A DNA stretch of 36,776 nucleotides from an uncultured Prochlorococcus sp. (GCA_902525585.1 CABZHQ010000018.1:1-36776), one strand, 5' to 3'; shown: positions 8,444 through 18,306, counted from the first letter of the stretch. Notes: generated by a model not told the origin, from the sequence alone. A program made the numbers and translations.

Positions 8444-9529
8444 TTAAAACCATTCAGTCTCAGCATTATCTTTTTCATTAGTATCGTCAAGTGGTGTAGT
8501 TCTATCAAATTTCATTGATATACTTTTTTCTTGCTCACCAGATACATCAAGTGCTTTAATATCATATTTTTGAGTCCCATCTCTAAATGGAACTTGAATT
8601 CTAAAAGTACCATCTGCAGCAAGGGGTACATCTTCTCCACCTATTGTCAGTTTTGCAGAAGGCTCTGTAGCTCCATAAACAATTAATTCAGCATCAGCAA
8701 CGAGCCAAAAAGATCTATTTTTAATAATTCCGCTTCCTGAATCATTTAAACCTGATGACCATTTACCAGCACCTGAGTCTGTAAGATTATCACTAAGGTT
8801 TGTTGAATTTACATTTTCCATGAATTCTTCAGAACCAACTTTTCTTCTGAGAGGCATGTTAGTTGCTGCTTGGTATAACCTTTCATGTATACCATTTTGT
8901 TCTGAAACAACAGGATTGGAAATATCTGGGATTGACTCAGAAGTAGAATCCAAATTAAAAGGTACAAATTTATCAAGAATTTGCTCAGAAGGATGAGAGC
9001 CAGGAACGTGGCTTATGGAAGAAAATGCCAATGACATCCAACTAAAACCATATTTATAACCTAATTCAACTTTATAGTCTCTATCTGCAAGTGGGATTGG
9101 TAAGTACCACTCAGTACTGTAACTATCAACAGCTATCTCCCTTAGTGTTCCTTGATTCAAGTTGCTTCCTTCAGAACCAGATGCATCAAATAATCGTAGA
9201 CATAATTTATTAGCTCCCAAAGATTGTGCTTTTTCTCGATCTGCATCAGAAATTTGCCAAAAAACGTAAGCCCAATCTGGATCACGAGGTAGGAATACTA
9301 CATTTGTTTTAACTTCTTCACTCTTGCTGATAGAGTTGGAGTCAAAAATTTTTTCAGATTTTGGCTGAGATGCAGTTATGGATGTTTTATTTGTAGATTT
9401 TTCTTGATATTTGAGTATTAAATCAACTAAAACAGCTTTTGTTTTGCGACTGTATAGCGGAACTGATAATTTACTTGCTTCTTGACGTAATTGTCTGAGG
9501 GTAAGTGAGAGTAATTGATCTTTATTCAT
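8444..9529 (-). CDS. DUF4912 domain protein with N-terminal Rho-N/SAP-like helix pair
   Basis: 361 residues from the ATG at 9529; the open frame extends five codons to a GTG at 9544, but MNKDQLLSLTLRQLRQEASK is the natural start. Residues 1-40 form a Rho-N/SAP-like helical module (LTLRQLRQEASKLSVPLYSRKTKAVLVDLIL), often linked to nucleic-acid binding. The central part (about 75-190) is a DUF4912 domain with DPDWAYVFWQIS and the LRLFDASG...WYLPIPLADRDYKVELGY pattern. After a polar linker, the C-terminal 80 residues (FWLVADAELIVYGATEPSAKL) look like a beta-sandwich repeat of the same family. No signal peptide. The function of DUF4912 proteins is not established. It heads the minus-strand run toward pgm and rarA. 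Confidence 0.8.
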   Translation of the reverse strand: MNKDQLLSLTLRQLRQEASKLSVPLYSRKTKAVLVDLILKYQEKSTNKTSITASQPKSEKIFDSNSISKSEEVKTNVVFLPRDPDWAYVFWQISDADREKAQSLGANKLCLRLFDASGSEGSNLNQGTLREIAVDSYSTEWYLPIPLADRDYKVELGYKYGFSWMSLAFSSISHVPGSHPSEQILDKFVPFNLDSTSESIPDISNPVVSEQNGIHERLYQAATNMPLRRKVGSEEFMENVNSTNLSDNLTDSGAGKWSSGLNDSGSGIIKNRSFWLVADAELIVYGATEPSAKLTIGGEDVPLAADGTFRIQVPFRDGTQKYDIKALDVSGEQEKSISMKFDRTTPLDDTNEKDNAETEWF

Positions 9530-9813
9530 GATCCCATCAGTCACTTTAAATTCTCCGTTTTTGTTTGGGATCAGTATGTTCTTTTTTTTGGGGAATTGTG
9601 TGTCTTTTTGCCCTGTCGTCAGGATCCTCTGACTACTAAAAAATTCTCAAAATTAATATTTATCTTCAAAACAGTTGGTATCAATGAAATTAATAAATTT
9701 TTAAATCTTTTTTAAATGTAAATTAATTTTCTTTTTTTTTAAATTTTATTACCTAAATTTGTTAAAGACTCAACAAAAATATATTTTTTCTTCGGGATCA
9801 ATTAGAAGGGACT
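9530..9813. other. 284-bp non-coding region upstream of the DUF4912 gene
   Basis: AT-rich spacer between the stop of the 117-residue gene and the start of the DUF4912 gene, both on the minus strand. No convincing ORF: the plus-strand frame at 9515-9715 starts inside the DUF4912 gene and has no family features. One perfect 5-bp hairpin is visible (GTCAG 9618-9622, CTGAC 9629-9633, loop GATCCT). It has no T-tract on either strand, so it is not a simple terminator. It would lie in the 5' leader of the DUF4912 transcript. Confidence 0.5.
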
Positions 9814-10167
9814 TCAGCGTTGTTCAACTAGTAGTATTAAATCGTCTATCTCTAAATCCTGAATATTTTTACCAATTTTTTTTGAAAAAGTTCTTAATTT
9901 TTTCGAAGTGGATTCTAACTGCTCATAAAAAAGATCACTAAATTTTTTATCATCAAATTTTTTGGATTGATTATCACACCATTCTCTCAGGGAATTTTTA
10001 TCTTGATATTCCAAACTATTATCTAAATTGATAATTTTTAAAATCTGAAGGCAATGAGCGAGAATTCTTAAATGATGTTTCTGCATAATAGTTAGATCAA
10101 GATTATCAATTTCTTGAATATTTTCTATGTTTAATGGGCTAGACAAAGGATCAAGATGATTAGACAT
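9814..10167 (-). CDS. Conserved-looking hypothetical protein divergent from sufB, 117 residues
   Basis: ATG at 10167, starting MSNHLDPLSSPLNIENIQEI. All-alpha, highly charged soluble protein: the first 30 residues are acidic and polar, then comes MQKHHLRILAHCLQILKIINL (helix) and a Lys/Asp-rich C-terminal half ending in IQDLEIDDLILLVEQR. There is no recognisable DNA-binding helix-turn-helix and only two cysteines (CLQ and WCD), so it does not look like SufR, the Fe-S-sensing repressor found divergent from suf operons in other cyanobacteria. It occupies that position, with a 96-bp gap to the sufB ATG, which makes a suf-related role worth testing. No function is assigned. Confidence 0.7.
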   Translation of the reverse strand: MSNHLDPLSSPLNIENIQEIDNLDLTIMQKHHLRILAHCLQILKIINLDNSLEYQDKNSLREWCDNQSKKFDDKKFSDLFYEQLESTSKKLRTFSKKIGKNIQDLEIDDLILLVEQR

Positions 10168-10203
10168 TAATTTTTAGTTTTAATAAAGGAAAAAAACTCA
10201 ATA

Positions 10204-10233
10204 TTGGGGTTATCTTTCGTTAGAGTATATAAA
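10204..10233 (+). promoter_or_regulatory. Possible sufBCDS promoter
   Basis: A TATAAA -10 candidate at 10228-10233 is preceded by TTGGGG at 10204-10209 with an 18-bp spacer. Transcription would start near 10240, about 24 nt before the sufB ATG at 10264. This placement argues that the upstream open frame from 10204 is not translated. The -35 match is weak and no operator palindrome of the SufR type (CAAC-N6-GTTG) was seen. Confidence 0.35.
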
Positions 10234-10263
10234 GCTAATTGTAATAAGTTATTTTTGGATAAC

Positions 10264-11706
10264 ATGGTAAACGAAAATTTAGTTAAAGATGTAGTAAAAG
10301 AGCCTTACAAATATGGTTTCGTTACTGATATTGAAACTGAAAAAATAGAAAAGGGATTAAATGAAGGTATCATAAAATTAATTTCACAGAAAAAAGATGA
10401 GCCAAGATTTCTTCTCGATTTTAGATTAAAAGCCTTTAAAAAATGGCAAAAAATGAAAGAGCCTGATTGGGCAGCATTAGGATATAAAAAAATTGATTAT
10501 CAAGATATTATTTATTACTCTGCTCCTAAGCAAAAAGAGAAAATTTCTAGCTTAGATGAAGTTGATCCCAAACTTCTTGAGACTTTTGACAAGTTAGGAA
10601 TACCACTCACGGAGCAAAAAAAACTCACGAATGTAGCAGTAGATGCTGTCTTTGATAGTGTTTCCATAGCCACAACTTTTAGAGAAGAACTTGCTGAGCA
10701 TGGAGTTATATTTTGCTCAATTAGTGAAGCAGTAAAAAATCACGCGGATTTGATTGAAAAATATTTAGGTACAGTAGTACCAGCTAGTGATAATTATTTT
10801 GCAGCACTAAATTCTGCAGTTTTTAGTGATGGCTCTTTTGTTTATATCCCAAAAGGTGTTACCTGCCCTATGGATCTATCTTCCTACTTCAGAATTAATA
10901 GTGGAGATTCAGGACAATTCGAAAGAACACTAATCATTGCTGAAGAATCTAGTTCTGTAAGCTATCTAGAAGGTTGCACAGCTCCAATGTTTGATACAAA
11001 TACCTTGCATGCAGCAGTTGTAGAGCTTATAGCATTAGACGACGCCACAATAAAATATTCAACAGTGCAAAATTGGTATGCTGGTGATGAGGAGGGTATT
11101 GGCGGAATTTTTAATTTTGTCACCAAAAGAGGAAAATGTTTAGGTAAGAGAAGTAAAATTAGCTGGTCTCAAGTTGAAACAGGATCTGCAATTACATGGA
11201 AATATCCTAGCTGTCTTCTTTTAGGGGAAGAATCTGTAGGAGAATTTTATTCAGTGGCTCTAACCAATAATCTTCAGCAAGCAGATACTGGTACAAAAAT
11301 GATCCATATTGGTCCAAAGACCAAATCAACTATTGTTAGCAAAGGTATTAGTGCAGGTAACTCAAAAAATAGCTATAGAGGTCTTGTCAAAATGGGAACA
11401 AAAGCTACAGGATCAAGAAATTACAGTCAATGTGATTCAATGTTAATAGGGGATCAAGCTTCTGCAAATACATTCCCTTACATCAAATCTCAACAGCCCA
11501 ATTCTGAAATTGAGCATGAAGCAAGTACATGCAGAATTTCAGAAGACCAACTTTTTTATCTCCAAAGCAGAGGTATAGAATTTGAGGAGGCAGTATCTAT
11601 GATGGTCAGCGGTTTTTGCAGAGATGTATTTAATCAATTACCTATGGAATTTGCTGCTGAGGCAGATAAGTTATTGGCACTTAAACTAGAAGGATCAGTA
11701 GGTTAA
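10264..11706 (+). CDS. sufB: Fe-S cluster assembly scaffold SufB
   Basis: Core scaffold of the SufBCD complex on which Fe-S clusters are built for photosystem I, ferredoxins and other proteins. Starting at ATG 10264 gives 480 residues, the usual SufB length; the frame opens 20 codons earlier at a TTG, but that segment overlaps a likely promoter. Diagnostic segments are present: [24 protein letters not shown], the EGCTAP loop, the beta-helix region [22 protein letters not shown], and [16 protein letters not shown]. The C-terminal part has [21 protein letters not shown], which supplies the conserved Cys and acidic residues near the SufD interface. It is the first gene of sufB-C-D-S. Confidence 0.97.
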   Translation: MVNENLVKDVVKEPYKYGFVTDIETEKIEKGLNEGIIKLISQKKDEPRFLLDFRLKAFKKWQKMKEPDWAALGYKKIDYQDIIYYSAPKQKEKISSLDEVDPKLLETFDKLGIPLTEQKKLTNVAVDAVFDSVSIATTFREELAEHGVIFCSISEAVKNHADLIEKYLGTVVPASDNYFAALNSAVFSDGSFVYIPKGVTCPMDLSSYFRINSGDSGQFERTLIIAEESSSVSYLEGCTAPMFDTNTLHAAVVELIALDDATIKYSTVQNWYAGDEEGIGGIFNFVTKRGKCLGKRSKISWSQVETGSAITWKYPSCLLLGEESVGEFYSVALTNNLQQADTGTKMIHIGPKTKSTIVSKGISAGNSKNSYRGLVKMGTKATGSRNYSQCDSMLIGDQASANTFPYIKSQQPNSEIEHEASTCRISEDQLFYLQSRGIEFEEAVSMMVSGFCRDVFNQLPMEFAAEADKLLALKLEGSVG

Positions 11707-11723
11707 TTAATTTCTAAACTGAA

Positions 11724-12509
11724 ATGCAAAGTAAAATGAAAGAATCAGATCCAATTTTAGAAGTTAAAAATCTCTCTGCATCTACTGATAATCTTCCAAT
11801 TTTAAAAGGGGTTTCACTTACTGTTTTTCCTGGAGAAATCCATGCCATTATGGGAAGAAATGGATGTGGCAAAAGTACTTTTTCGAAAATCATTGCAGGA
11901 CATCCCTCGTATAATATTACGAATGGCGACATAAAATTTTTAGGTGAAAATATCAACTCTCTAGAACCTGAAGAGAGATCTCAATCAGGAATTTTTCTTG
12001 GTTTTCAATATCCAATTGAGATTCCAGGTGTTAGTAATCTTGAGTTTCTTAGAGTCTCAACTAATGCTAGAAGGAAATTCCTCAACAAAGAAGAATTGGA
12101 TACTTTTGATTTTGAAGAATTAGTTAAAGAAAAGTTAGAAATTGTGAAAATGGATCAGGCATTTCTTTCAAGGAGTGTAAATCAAGGCTTTTCCGGAGGT
12201 GAAAAAAAAAGAAATGAGATTCTGCAAATGGCTTTACTTGAGCCCAAGATAGCAATATTAGATGAGACCGATTCTGGTCTAGATATCGATGCTCTAAGAA
12301 TAGTGGCATCAGGAATTAAAAGAATATCTAATTCACAAACTGGAATTATACTTATTACCCATTATCAAAGATTATTAGATGAAATTAAACCAAATTATGT
12401 CCATGTTATGTCAGACGGACAAATCATAAAAACTGGTGAGAGCGATCTTGCTCTAGAGCTTGAAAAGAAAGGGTATGAATGGACTGATAACTTTATAAAA
12501 GAGACCTAA
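11724..12509 (+). CDS. sufC: Fe-S assembly ATPase SufC
   Basis: ABC-type ATPase subunit of SufBCD. 261 residues from ATG 11724 (a second ATG at 11736 would also serve). Walker [10 protein letters not shown] is at 44-52, the Q-loop lies in [10 protein letters not shown], the ABC signature is [10 protein letters not shown], and Walker B plus D-loop is [15 protein letters not shown]. The EKKRNE following the signature is the hallmark that separates SufC from transporter ATPases. The stop is 4 bp before the sufD start, consistent with coupled translation. Confidence 0.97.
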   Translation: MQSKMKESDPILEVKNLSASTDNLPILKGVSLTVFPGEIHAIMGRNGCGKSTFSKIIAGHPSYNITNGDIKFLGENINSLEPEERSQSGIFLGFQYPIEIPGVSNLEFLRVSTNARRKFLNKEELDTFDFEELVKEKLEIVKMDQAFLSRSVNQGFSGGEKKRNEILQMALLEPKIAILDETDSGLDIDALRIVASGIKRISNSQTGIILITHYQRLLDEIKPNYVHVMSDGQIIKTGESDLALELEKKGYEWTDNFIKET

Positions 12510-12513
12510 ATAA

Positions 12514-13731
12514 ATGGAAATTATTGACAAAATAAAAACCAATAAATCGATTGATAATCAAACAGAAATAAAAAAAATCTGTCTAGATAAATTACAATCA
12601 AGTCCCCTCCCCAATCCTAGAAGTGAACAATGGAGACTTTCGAATAAATCAAAATTATCAAACTTTTTAGATTACTCAGTTAATAAAAACAATTCAAAAA
12701 TTGATATTCCATATCCAAAAAATTCTCAAAGTACTATCAGATTAATAATCGGTGAGAATTGCCAAATTAATTTAATAGAGAAAAATTATTCAATACAGCA
12801 ATTAAGTGAGGATGAATTACAAAAATATATCAAGGAACAGATATCTTTTTTTAATCAAAACGAAAATTGGAGTGACCTACTAAATCTATCTTTAAGTTGT
12901 CAAAATAATATTTTGGGACTAAAAATAAATGGATCAAAAATTCCTCCTATTGAAATCTTTAGTCATGCATCAAGTAATTCTTTAAACGCAAAAACCCTGA
13001 TAATATTTTTAGAAAAGAATTGTAATGTTGAATTATTACAAGTAAATCTTGGTGAAGACAACTCTTCATTATCTCAAGCAACGTTCTTTTGTTTAGAAAA
13101 AAATAGTTCCCTAAACCATGGTGTTGTTTCTTACGGTGTAAACAAATCAAATCTATTAAATTCTCTCAATGTAATTCAACAAAAAAATAGCGAATACAAT
13201 TTAGGATCTCTACATTTTAAATTTAATTATGCAAGGTTTGAAATTCGTATCAAACAATCTGAAGGAAACGCTAAAACCAATATCAAAGGTATGCAAATAA
13301 CAAAAAAAGATGAACAAATTTCTACTTATACAAAAATAGACTTTGATGGGCCAAATGGATTTCTAGATCAAATAAATAAGTCACTTGCTGACGATAAATC
13401 ACATGCAATATTTGAAGGTTCAATAATAGTTCCGAAAATTGCCCAGAAAACTGATGCTTCTCAATTAAGCAGAAATTTACTTTTATCAAATCTCGCACAA
13501 ATAGATACCAAACCTCAATTAGAAATAATTGCTGATGATGTCAAATGCAAACATGGAGCTACAATTTCACAACTAAATGAAGAAGAACTTTTTTATATGC
13601 GAACAAGAGGGATCACATTAAAAGAAGCAAGTAAACTACAATTAAGTTCTTACTTTCAAGAAATAATTTCATTTATTCCTGTTTCAAAAGATAGATGGGA
13701 TTTGCTTGATAAACTTTTAAATGAAAATTAA
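12514..13731 (+). CDS. sufD: Fe-S assembly protein SufD
   Basis: Paralogue of SufB that pairs with it and with SufC in the scaffold complex. 405 residues. The N-terminal region is divergent, with the LPNPRSEQWRLSNKSKL segment common to SufD proteins. The C-terminal beta-helix part is conserved: GSIIVPKIAQKTDASQLSRNL, then KCKHGATISQLNEEELFYMRTRGI, with the Cys and His used at the SufB-SufD interface. The last base of its TAA stop region overlaps the first base of sufS. Confidence 0.95.
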   Translation: MEIIDKIKTNKSIDNQTEIKKICLDKLQSSPLPNPRSEQWRLSNKSKLSNFLDYSVNKNNSKIDIPYPKNSQSTIRLIIGENCQINLIEKNYSIQQLSEDELQKYIKEQISFFNQNENWSDLLNLSLSCQNNILGLKINGSKIPPIEIFSHASSNSLNAKTLIIFLEKNCNVELLQVNLGEDNSSLSQATFFCLEKNSSLNHGVVSYGVNKSNLLNSLNVIQQKNSEYNLGSLHFKFNYARFEIRIKQSEGNAKTNIKGMQITKKDEQISTYTKIDFDGPNGFLDQINKSLADDKSHAIFEGSIIVPKIAQKTDASQLSRNLLLSNLAQIDTKPQLEIIADDVKCKHGATISQLNEEELFYMRTRGITLKEASKLQLSSYFQEIISFIPVSKDRWDLLDKLLNEN

Positions 13732-14984
13732 TGAAAACAATTCAAAATTTTCCTGAAATAACAAAGAAAGACTTTCCTCTTTTAAATAAGAACTTAAAAA
13801 GTAGTGAGCAAATTATTTATTTAGACCATGCTGCAACCACTCAAAAACCAATACAAGTCTTAGATAAAATTAATGAATACTATAGAAACTTTAATGCCAA
13901 TGTACATAGAGGCGCACATCAATTAAGTGCTAAAGCGACAGAAGAATTTGAAAATGCAAGATATTTAATTAGCAAATTTATAAAAGCGAATTCAACAAAA
14001 GAAATTATTTTCACAAGAAATGCCACTGAAGCAATCAATCTAGCTGCAAGATCATGGGGCGAATCTTCATTAAAAGAAAACGATGAAATTCTCTTATCAA
14101 TAATGGAACATCATAGCAATATTGTTCCATGGCAAATGGTTGCAGCAAAAAATAATTGCAAATTAAAATTTATAGGTATAGATAAAAATGGGAAATTAGA
14201 TATAAACGATTTTAAATCAAAGCTAACATCTAGAACTAAGCTCGTTAGCCTAGTACATATTAGTAATACTCTAGGTTGCTGTAATCCCATCAAAGAGATC
14301 ACTAAATTAGCTAAACAAAAAGGTTCTTTAGTGTTAATAGATGCATGTCAAAGTTTGGCCCATCAGAAACTAGATGTTATTGATCTTAATATAGATTTTT
14401 TAGCGGGATCAGGACATAAACTTTGCGGTCCTACAGGTATTGGTTTCCTCTGGTCAAGAAAAGAAATCCTAGAAAAAATTCCTCCTCTCTTTGGAGGTGG
14501 CGAAATGATTCAAGATGTTTATGAAGAGACAAGTACTTGGGCAGAGTTACCACATAAATTTGAAGCTGGAACTCCAGCCATTGCAGAAGCAATAGGTCTT
14601 GCAGAAGCAATTAACTATATAAACACTATTGGATTGAATGAAATTCATGAATATGAAAAGAATATTACTAAATATTTATTTGAAAAATTAAGTGCAATAG
14701 AAAATGTTGAAATCATAGGTCCATCACCCGAGATAGATCCAGAAAGAGCATCGCTTGCCACCTTTTATGTGAAAAATATACATTCAAACGATATTGCCGA
14801 AATTCTTGATTCAAAAGGAATTTGCATCAGAAGCGGTCACCATTGCTGTCAACCTCTTCACAGATACATTGGAATTAAATCAACAGCTAGAATCAGCATG
14901 AATTTCACAACCAATAAGGAAGAAATTGATATGTTTATAGAAAAATTAAAAGATACTATTGATTTTCTAAAAATCAATTCTTAA
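13731..14984 (+). CDS. sufS: Cysteine desulfurase, SufS type
   Basis: PLP enzyme that removes sulfur from cysteine to feed Fe-S assembly. 417 residues, group II. The PLP-binding lysine is Lys230 in GSGHKLCGPTG, and the persulfide-forming Cys372 is in RSGHHCCQPLH. An N-terminal YLDHAATTQKP cofactor-binding segment and RNATEAINLAA are also present. The ATG overlaps the sufD stop by one base, so it is the last gene of the operon. No sufE or sufA is in the window. Its TAA interleaves with the stop of the convergent S9 peptidase in TTAA at 14981-14984. Confidence 0.96.
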   Translation: MKTIQNFPEITKKDFPLLNKNLKSSEQIIYLDHAATTQKPIQVLDKINEYYRNFNANVHRGAHQLSAKATEEFENARYLISKFIKANSTKEIIFTRNATEAINLAARSWGESSLKENDEILLSIMEHHSNIVPWQMVAAKNNCKLKFIGIDKNGKLDINDFKSKLTSRTKLVSLVHISNTLGCCNPIKEITKLAKQKGSLVLIDACQSLAHQKLDVIDLNIDFLAGSGHKLCGPTGIGFLWSRKEILEKIPPLFGGGEMIQDVYEETSTWAELPHKFEAGTPAIAEAIGLAEAINYINTIGLNEIHEYEKNITKYLFEKLSAIENVEIIGPSPEIDPERASLATFYVKNIHSNDIAEILDSKGICIRSGHHCCQPLHRYIGIKSTARISMNFTTNKEEIDMFIEKLKDTIDFLKINS

Positions 14985-16906
14985 ATATTCAAAGCATTTT
15001 TTAAAAATTCCTGAGATTTTTGCATTACTATTTCTTTATTTTCAATATTTCTAAACCCATGCCCTTCATTATCAAAAAAAATAACTTCTGAATATTTATT
15101 ATTCTGAATCAAAATTTCATGAATTTTTAAAGTTTGTTTATAAGAGATAACTGTATCTTTTTTTCCATGAAACAATAAGATAGGTTTTTTTATTTTGTTA
15201 ATATAATTTATCGGTGATCTATTTATATAGTCATCATGATTTTTTGCATAATTTCCCACCAAAGAATTTAAATAATCTTTTTCAAACCTATGAGTGTTGT
15301 AATGCATATCCTTCAAATCAATAACAGGATATTTACAAATTGCTGCTGTAAAAATAGACCCATATAATAAACAATTCAGTGCAGTTAACCCACCAGCACT
15401 ATTCCCAAAAATTATCACTTTTTCATTATCTACTTGATTTGATTTAATCAATTCAAGAGCTAGTGCTTTGCAATCATAAGAATCAACAATACCCCATTTA
15501 TAATTCAACCTCTCTCTATATGCTTTGCCAAATCCTGATGATCCTCCATAATTGACTTCAGCAACAAAAAAACCCTTCGACGTCCAATATTGAACTTCAG
15601 AATTATATGATCCATCAAAAAATGAAGTTGGTCCACTATGAGCTCTAACAAAAAGCGGCGGTTTTCTAAATTTTTCAACAAGCGGCCTGTATAAAAAAGA
15701 ATGAGTAGATTTACCTTCAAAACCTTTAAACCAAAAAGATTCAGGTTTTGAACAATCTTTTATACATTCAGCATTTATTTCCTCAAAAACATTTGATAAA
15801 ACTTCCTTTTTACAATCAATTTCAAGTAAATTTCCAAGAAAATCAGATCCATGACCTTTCAGAACTACTTTCTTCTCAAAAACACTAAAATCGCTTATTG
15901 AGGTAAAAGGAGTAGAAAATTCTTTAACAAATTGAAGATCTTTATATTTTTCAACTACTAAATTATTTTCTTTTTTTGCTAGACAAAATAAATCTTTTAT
16001 TTCCCCTGAAAAAAATGTCACTCCTGAGACCCACTGGGGTACTCCATATTCAACAAAATTTCTCTCTACTCTTTTTTTAATAAAAATATTCTCAATTTTA
16101 CTAGCATCTAAAAACAATAAGTTCCACCATCCAGAACTATCTTCAGAACATACTAAAAGAGTTTCACTTATCCAATAAGGTTGAAAAAAGGAAACGTTTT
16201 TTTTTGCATTAATCAGCTTATCTGAGAATTTTTTTATTTTTGTTATCTCTCCATCTAAGTCAATTTGAGCAAAACAAAGATCATTTTTCTCCCAGGGCAT
16301 ATATGGAGAATCCCACTCGACCCAAGAAAGTAAGCTAACTGAAGTATTAGAAGATAATTCTCCAGCGAAATTTTTAAATTTTTTTATTCGGTAAATATCT
16401 TGTTTAGTTTTTTTTAAATTTAAAGAAAATAAGTAATCTCTATTATTTATTTCACAGATACCATACAAAAAATTTTTTTGAGAAATAACAAATGAAGAAT
16501 CGAAATTTCCATCAATTGATTTAGATAGTTGTCGCGGTTCTTGAACTGAATCGAGATATCTTTTTTGACCTTTATAATTTGATGCTACCTCTTTAAAAAT
16601 TTGAAACCATACCGCGTTGGTAATCTGATCTATCCATATCAAATAAAAATTATTTTTTAAATGTATACACTTATAAGATTTACCACCATATCCATGAAAG
16701 TTATTCTTAATATTATATTTTTTACTTGTTAATTTCTGAGGAAACGCCTCTTTTTCATTAAATGGTCTTGCAAAAATAGCATTTACATTTTGACCTTCAC
16801 CAACAAGATCAATCCAAAAAATGATATCCCTAACAATAGTTAATTCCTTAAAAGATTTTTTTTTAGATACAGTTTGCCTAACTTTTAACTGATCATCATT
16901 ACTCAT
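14981..16906 (-). CDS. Prolyl oligopeptidase (S9) family serine peptidase
   Basis: 641 residues. The N-terminal two thirds are beta-propeller-like with repeated aromatic strands (SWVEWDSPYMPWEK, SSGWWNLLFLD). The C-terminal third is an alpha/beta hydrolase with the S9 catalytic triad: nucleophile in GNSAGG (Ser about 503), Asp in HGKKDTVI (about 584) and His in DNEGHGF (about 616). The HSGPTSFFDGSYNSEVQYWTSKGFFV region is the typical oxyanion-side segment. No signal peptide, so a cytoplasmic oligopeptidase or acylaminoacyl-peptidase is likely; the substrate is unknown. It stands alone on its strand, convergent with sufS, and starts 79 bp from divergent def. Confidence 0.88.
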   Translation of the reverse strand: MSNDDQLKVRQTVSKKKSFKELTIVRDIIFWIDLVGEGQNVNAIFARPFNEKEAFPQKLTSKKYNIKNNFHGYGGKSYKCIHLKNNFYLIWIDQITNAVWFQIFKEVASNYKGQKRYLDSVQEPRQLSKSIDGNFDSSFVISQKNFLYGICEINNRDYLFSLNLKKTKQDIYRIKKFKNFAGELSSNTSVSLLSWVEWDSPYMPWEKNDLCFAQIDLDGEITKIKKFSDKLINAKKNVSFFQPYWISETLLVCSEDSSGWWNLLFLDASKIENIFIKKRVERNFVEYGVPQWVSGVTFFSGEIKDLFCLAKKENNLVVEKYKDLQFVKEFSTPFTSISDFSVFEKKVVLKGHGSDFLGNLLEIDCKKEVLSNVFEEINAECIKDCSKPESFWFKGFEGKSTHSFLYRPLVEKFRKPPLFVRAHSGPTSFFDGSYNSEVQYWTSKGFFVAEVNYGGSSGFGKAYRERLNYKWGIVDSYDCKALALELIKSNQVDNEKVIIFGNSAGGLTALNCLLYGSIFTAAICKYPVIDLKDMHYNTHRFEKDYLNSLVGNYAKNHDDYINRSPINYINKIKKPILLFHGKKDTVISYKQTLKIHEILIQNNKYSEVIFFDNEGHGFRNIENKEIVMQKSQEFLKNALNI

Positions 16907-16985
16907 TTAAAAAAACTATAAAGAATGCAAATTAAAGTGCTAATATTTTTATAGCTAAACTCTTGAGTAAAAACCTTTTTTTAAC

Positions 16986-17591
16986 GTGGCAAACCATTTT
17001 TCACAACTTGCAAAAAAGTCAAGAACAAATGGAAACGCAGAAAAAATTGCAAAAGAACAACCAGGTAAGCCATCTCTAGACATTTATAAACTTGGTGATG
17101 ATGTATTAAGACAAAATTCCAAAAGAATAACTAAAGTTGACGAATCGATTAGAAAACTTGCTAGAGAAATGCTTCAAAGCATGTATGCAGCTAAAGGAAT
17201 TGGTCTTGCTGCACCGCAAATTGGAATCAACAAAGAACTTCTTGTCATAGACGTAAATTTTGAAGATTCAGCAGCAGAACCTTTAATATTAATCAATCCA
17301 GAAATTACAGACTTTGGAACAACCCTTAATTCATACGAAGAAGGCTGCTTGAGTATACCTGGCGTCTATTTGAATGTAGTAAGACCATCAACTATAAAAT
17401 TAAAATTTAGAGATGAAATGGGGCGACCACGTAAAATGAAAGCAGATGGACTTCTAGCGAGGTGTATTCAACACGAAATGGATCACTTAAATGGAATATT
17501 ATTTGTAGATAGAGTTACATCAAAAGATGATTTGAACAAAGAACTTTTAAAAGAAGGGTTTAACGAAAAAGACGTTATCTCAATTAATTAA
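16986..17591 (+). CDS. def: Peptide deformylase
   Basis: Removes the formyl group from the N-terminal methionine of new proteins. 201 residues from a GTG at 16986. All three motifs are intact: GIGLAAPQIG (71-80), EGCLSIPG (119-126, metal ligand Cys121) and QHEMDH (162-167, metal ligands His163 and His167, catalytic Glu164). The N-terminal 30 residues are a polar extension, as in other cyanobacterial type 1B enzymes. It is followed within a few bases by the HIT gene. Confidence 0.95.
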   Translation: MANHFSQLAKKSRTNGNAEKIAKEQPGKPSLDIYKLGDDVLRQNSKRITKVDESIRKLAREMLQSMYAAKGIGLAAPQIGINKELLVIDVNFEDSAAEPLILINPEITDFGTTLNSYEEGCLSIPGVYLNVVRPSTIKLKFRDEMGRPRKMKADGLLARCIQHEMDHLNGILFVDRVTSKDDLNKELLKEGFNEKDVISIN

Positions 17592-17595
17592 TTTA

Positions 17596-17937
17596 ATGAC
17601 TGAAACAACAATATTTCAAAAAATCATTAATGAAGAAATACCCTGCGATAAGCTTTATGAAGATAAGTTTTGTATCGCGTTTAATGATATCCAGGCACAA
17701 GCTCCAGTACATTTTTTAGTGATTCCTAAAAAGCCAATAATCAGTTTATTAGAGTGTAGTGAGCAAGACGCAAATTTATTAGGGCATTTACTTTTTGTTG
17801 GTAGCAAAATAGCTAAATCAAAAAATTTAACTAATTGGAGAACAGTAGTTAACACGGGAGCAGAATCTGGACAAACAGTTTTTCACTTACATATTCATTT
17901 TTTATCTGGAAGAAAAATGAATTGGCCTCCAGGTTAA
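17596..17937 (+). CDS. HIT family nucleotide-binding hydrolase (HinT-like)
   Basis: 113 residues, the size of HinT purine nucleoside phosphoramidases. It carries EIPCDKLYED at the N-terminus, AQAPVHFLVIPKKPI in the middle and the histidine triad HLHIH at 97-101 followed by FLSGRKMNWPPG. The enzymes hydrolyse AMP-lysine or other nucleotide phosphoramidates; the physiological substrate here is unknown. It begins 4 bp after def and is probably co-transcribed. Confidence 0.92.
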   Translation: MTETTIFQKIINEEIPCDKLYEDKFCIAFNDIQAQAPVHFLVIPKKPIISLLECSEQDANLLGHLLFVGSKIAKSKNLTNWRTVVNTGAESGQTVFHLHIHFLSGRKMNWPPG

Positions 17938-17985
17938 AACTCTCGAAAGAAATATTAATGGGTTATAAGTATATATAAAAACAAA

Positions 17986-18264
17986 ATGAATACTCAAGAG
18001 TCCTTAAATACAGAATCTAAAAATTTATTCAATTTAATTTCAAAAAATTGGGAAGAGCTAGATGATTCACTCAAAACTAAGTTAATAAAAATTTGGAACG
18101 TCTTAACTTATAAATGGCAATTACAAATTTTATTTAATTTACCTTTTCTACTATGGTGGGTATTAGATAAATCTTTTCCAAAAGTTCATGAATTTGATTT
18201 AACAATCTTGAATTACTTGAATTTACCTGACTGGGCACTTTCATTTATTGGCTTTGGTCAATAG
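17986..18264 (+). CDS. Small membrane-associated protein of unknown function, 92 residues
   Basis: ATG at 17986. The first 55 residues are polar and charged (MNTQESLNTESKNLFNLISK), likely helical, with several tryptophans. A hydrophobic stretch at about 45-60 (WQLQILFNLPFLLWWVLDK) could be one membrane segment, and the C-terminus LPDWALSFIGFGQ is partly hydrophobic. I do not recognise the family. It lies between the HIT gene and an ABC transporter on the same strand, 42 bp before the latter, and could be a partner of the transporter. Confidence 0.7.
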   Translation: MNTQESLNTESKNLFNLISKNWEELDDSLKTKLIKIWNVLTYKWQLQILFNLPFLLWWVLDKSFPKVHEFDLTILNYLNLPDWALSFIGFGQ

Positions 18265-18306
18265 ACTGCTAAAAGTTATAATTTATTTCATAACATTAGT
18301 CGAGTA

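Noticed and set aside
9515..9715. Plus-strand 66-residue frame upstream of the DUF4912 gene
   Set aside because: Starts inside the opposing gene, has no family pattern, and consists mostly of AT-rich leader DNA.
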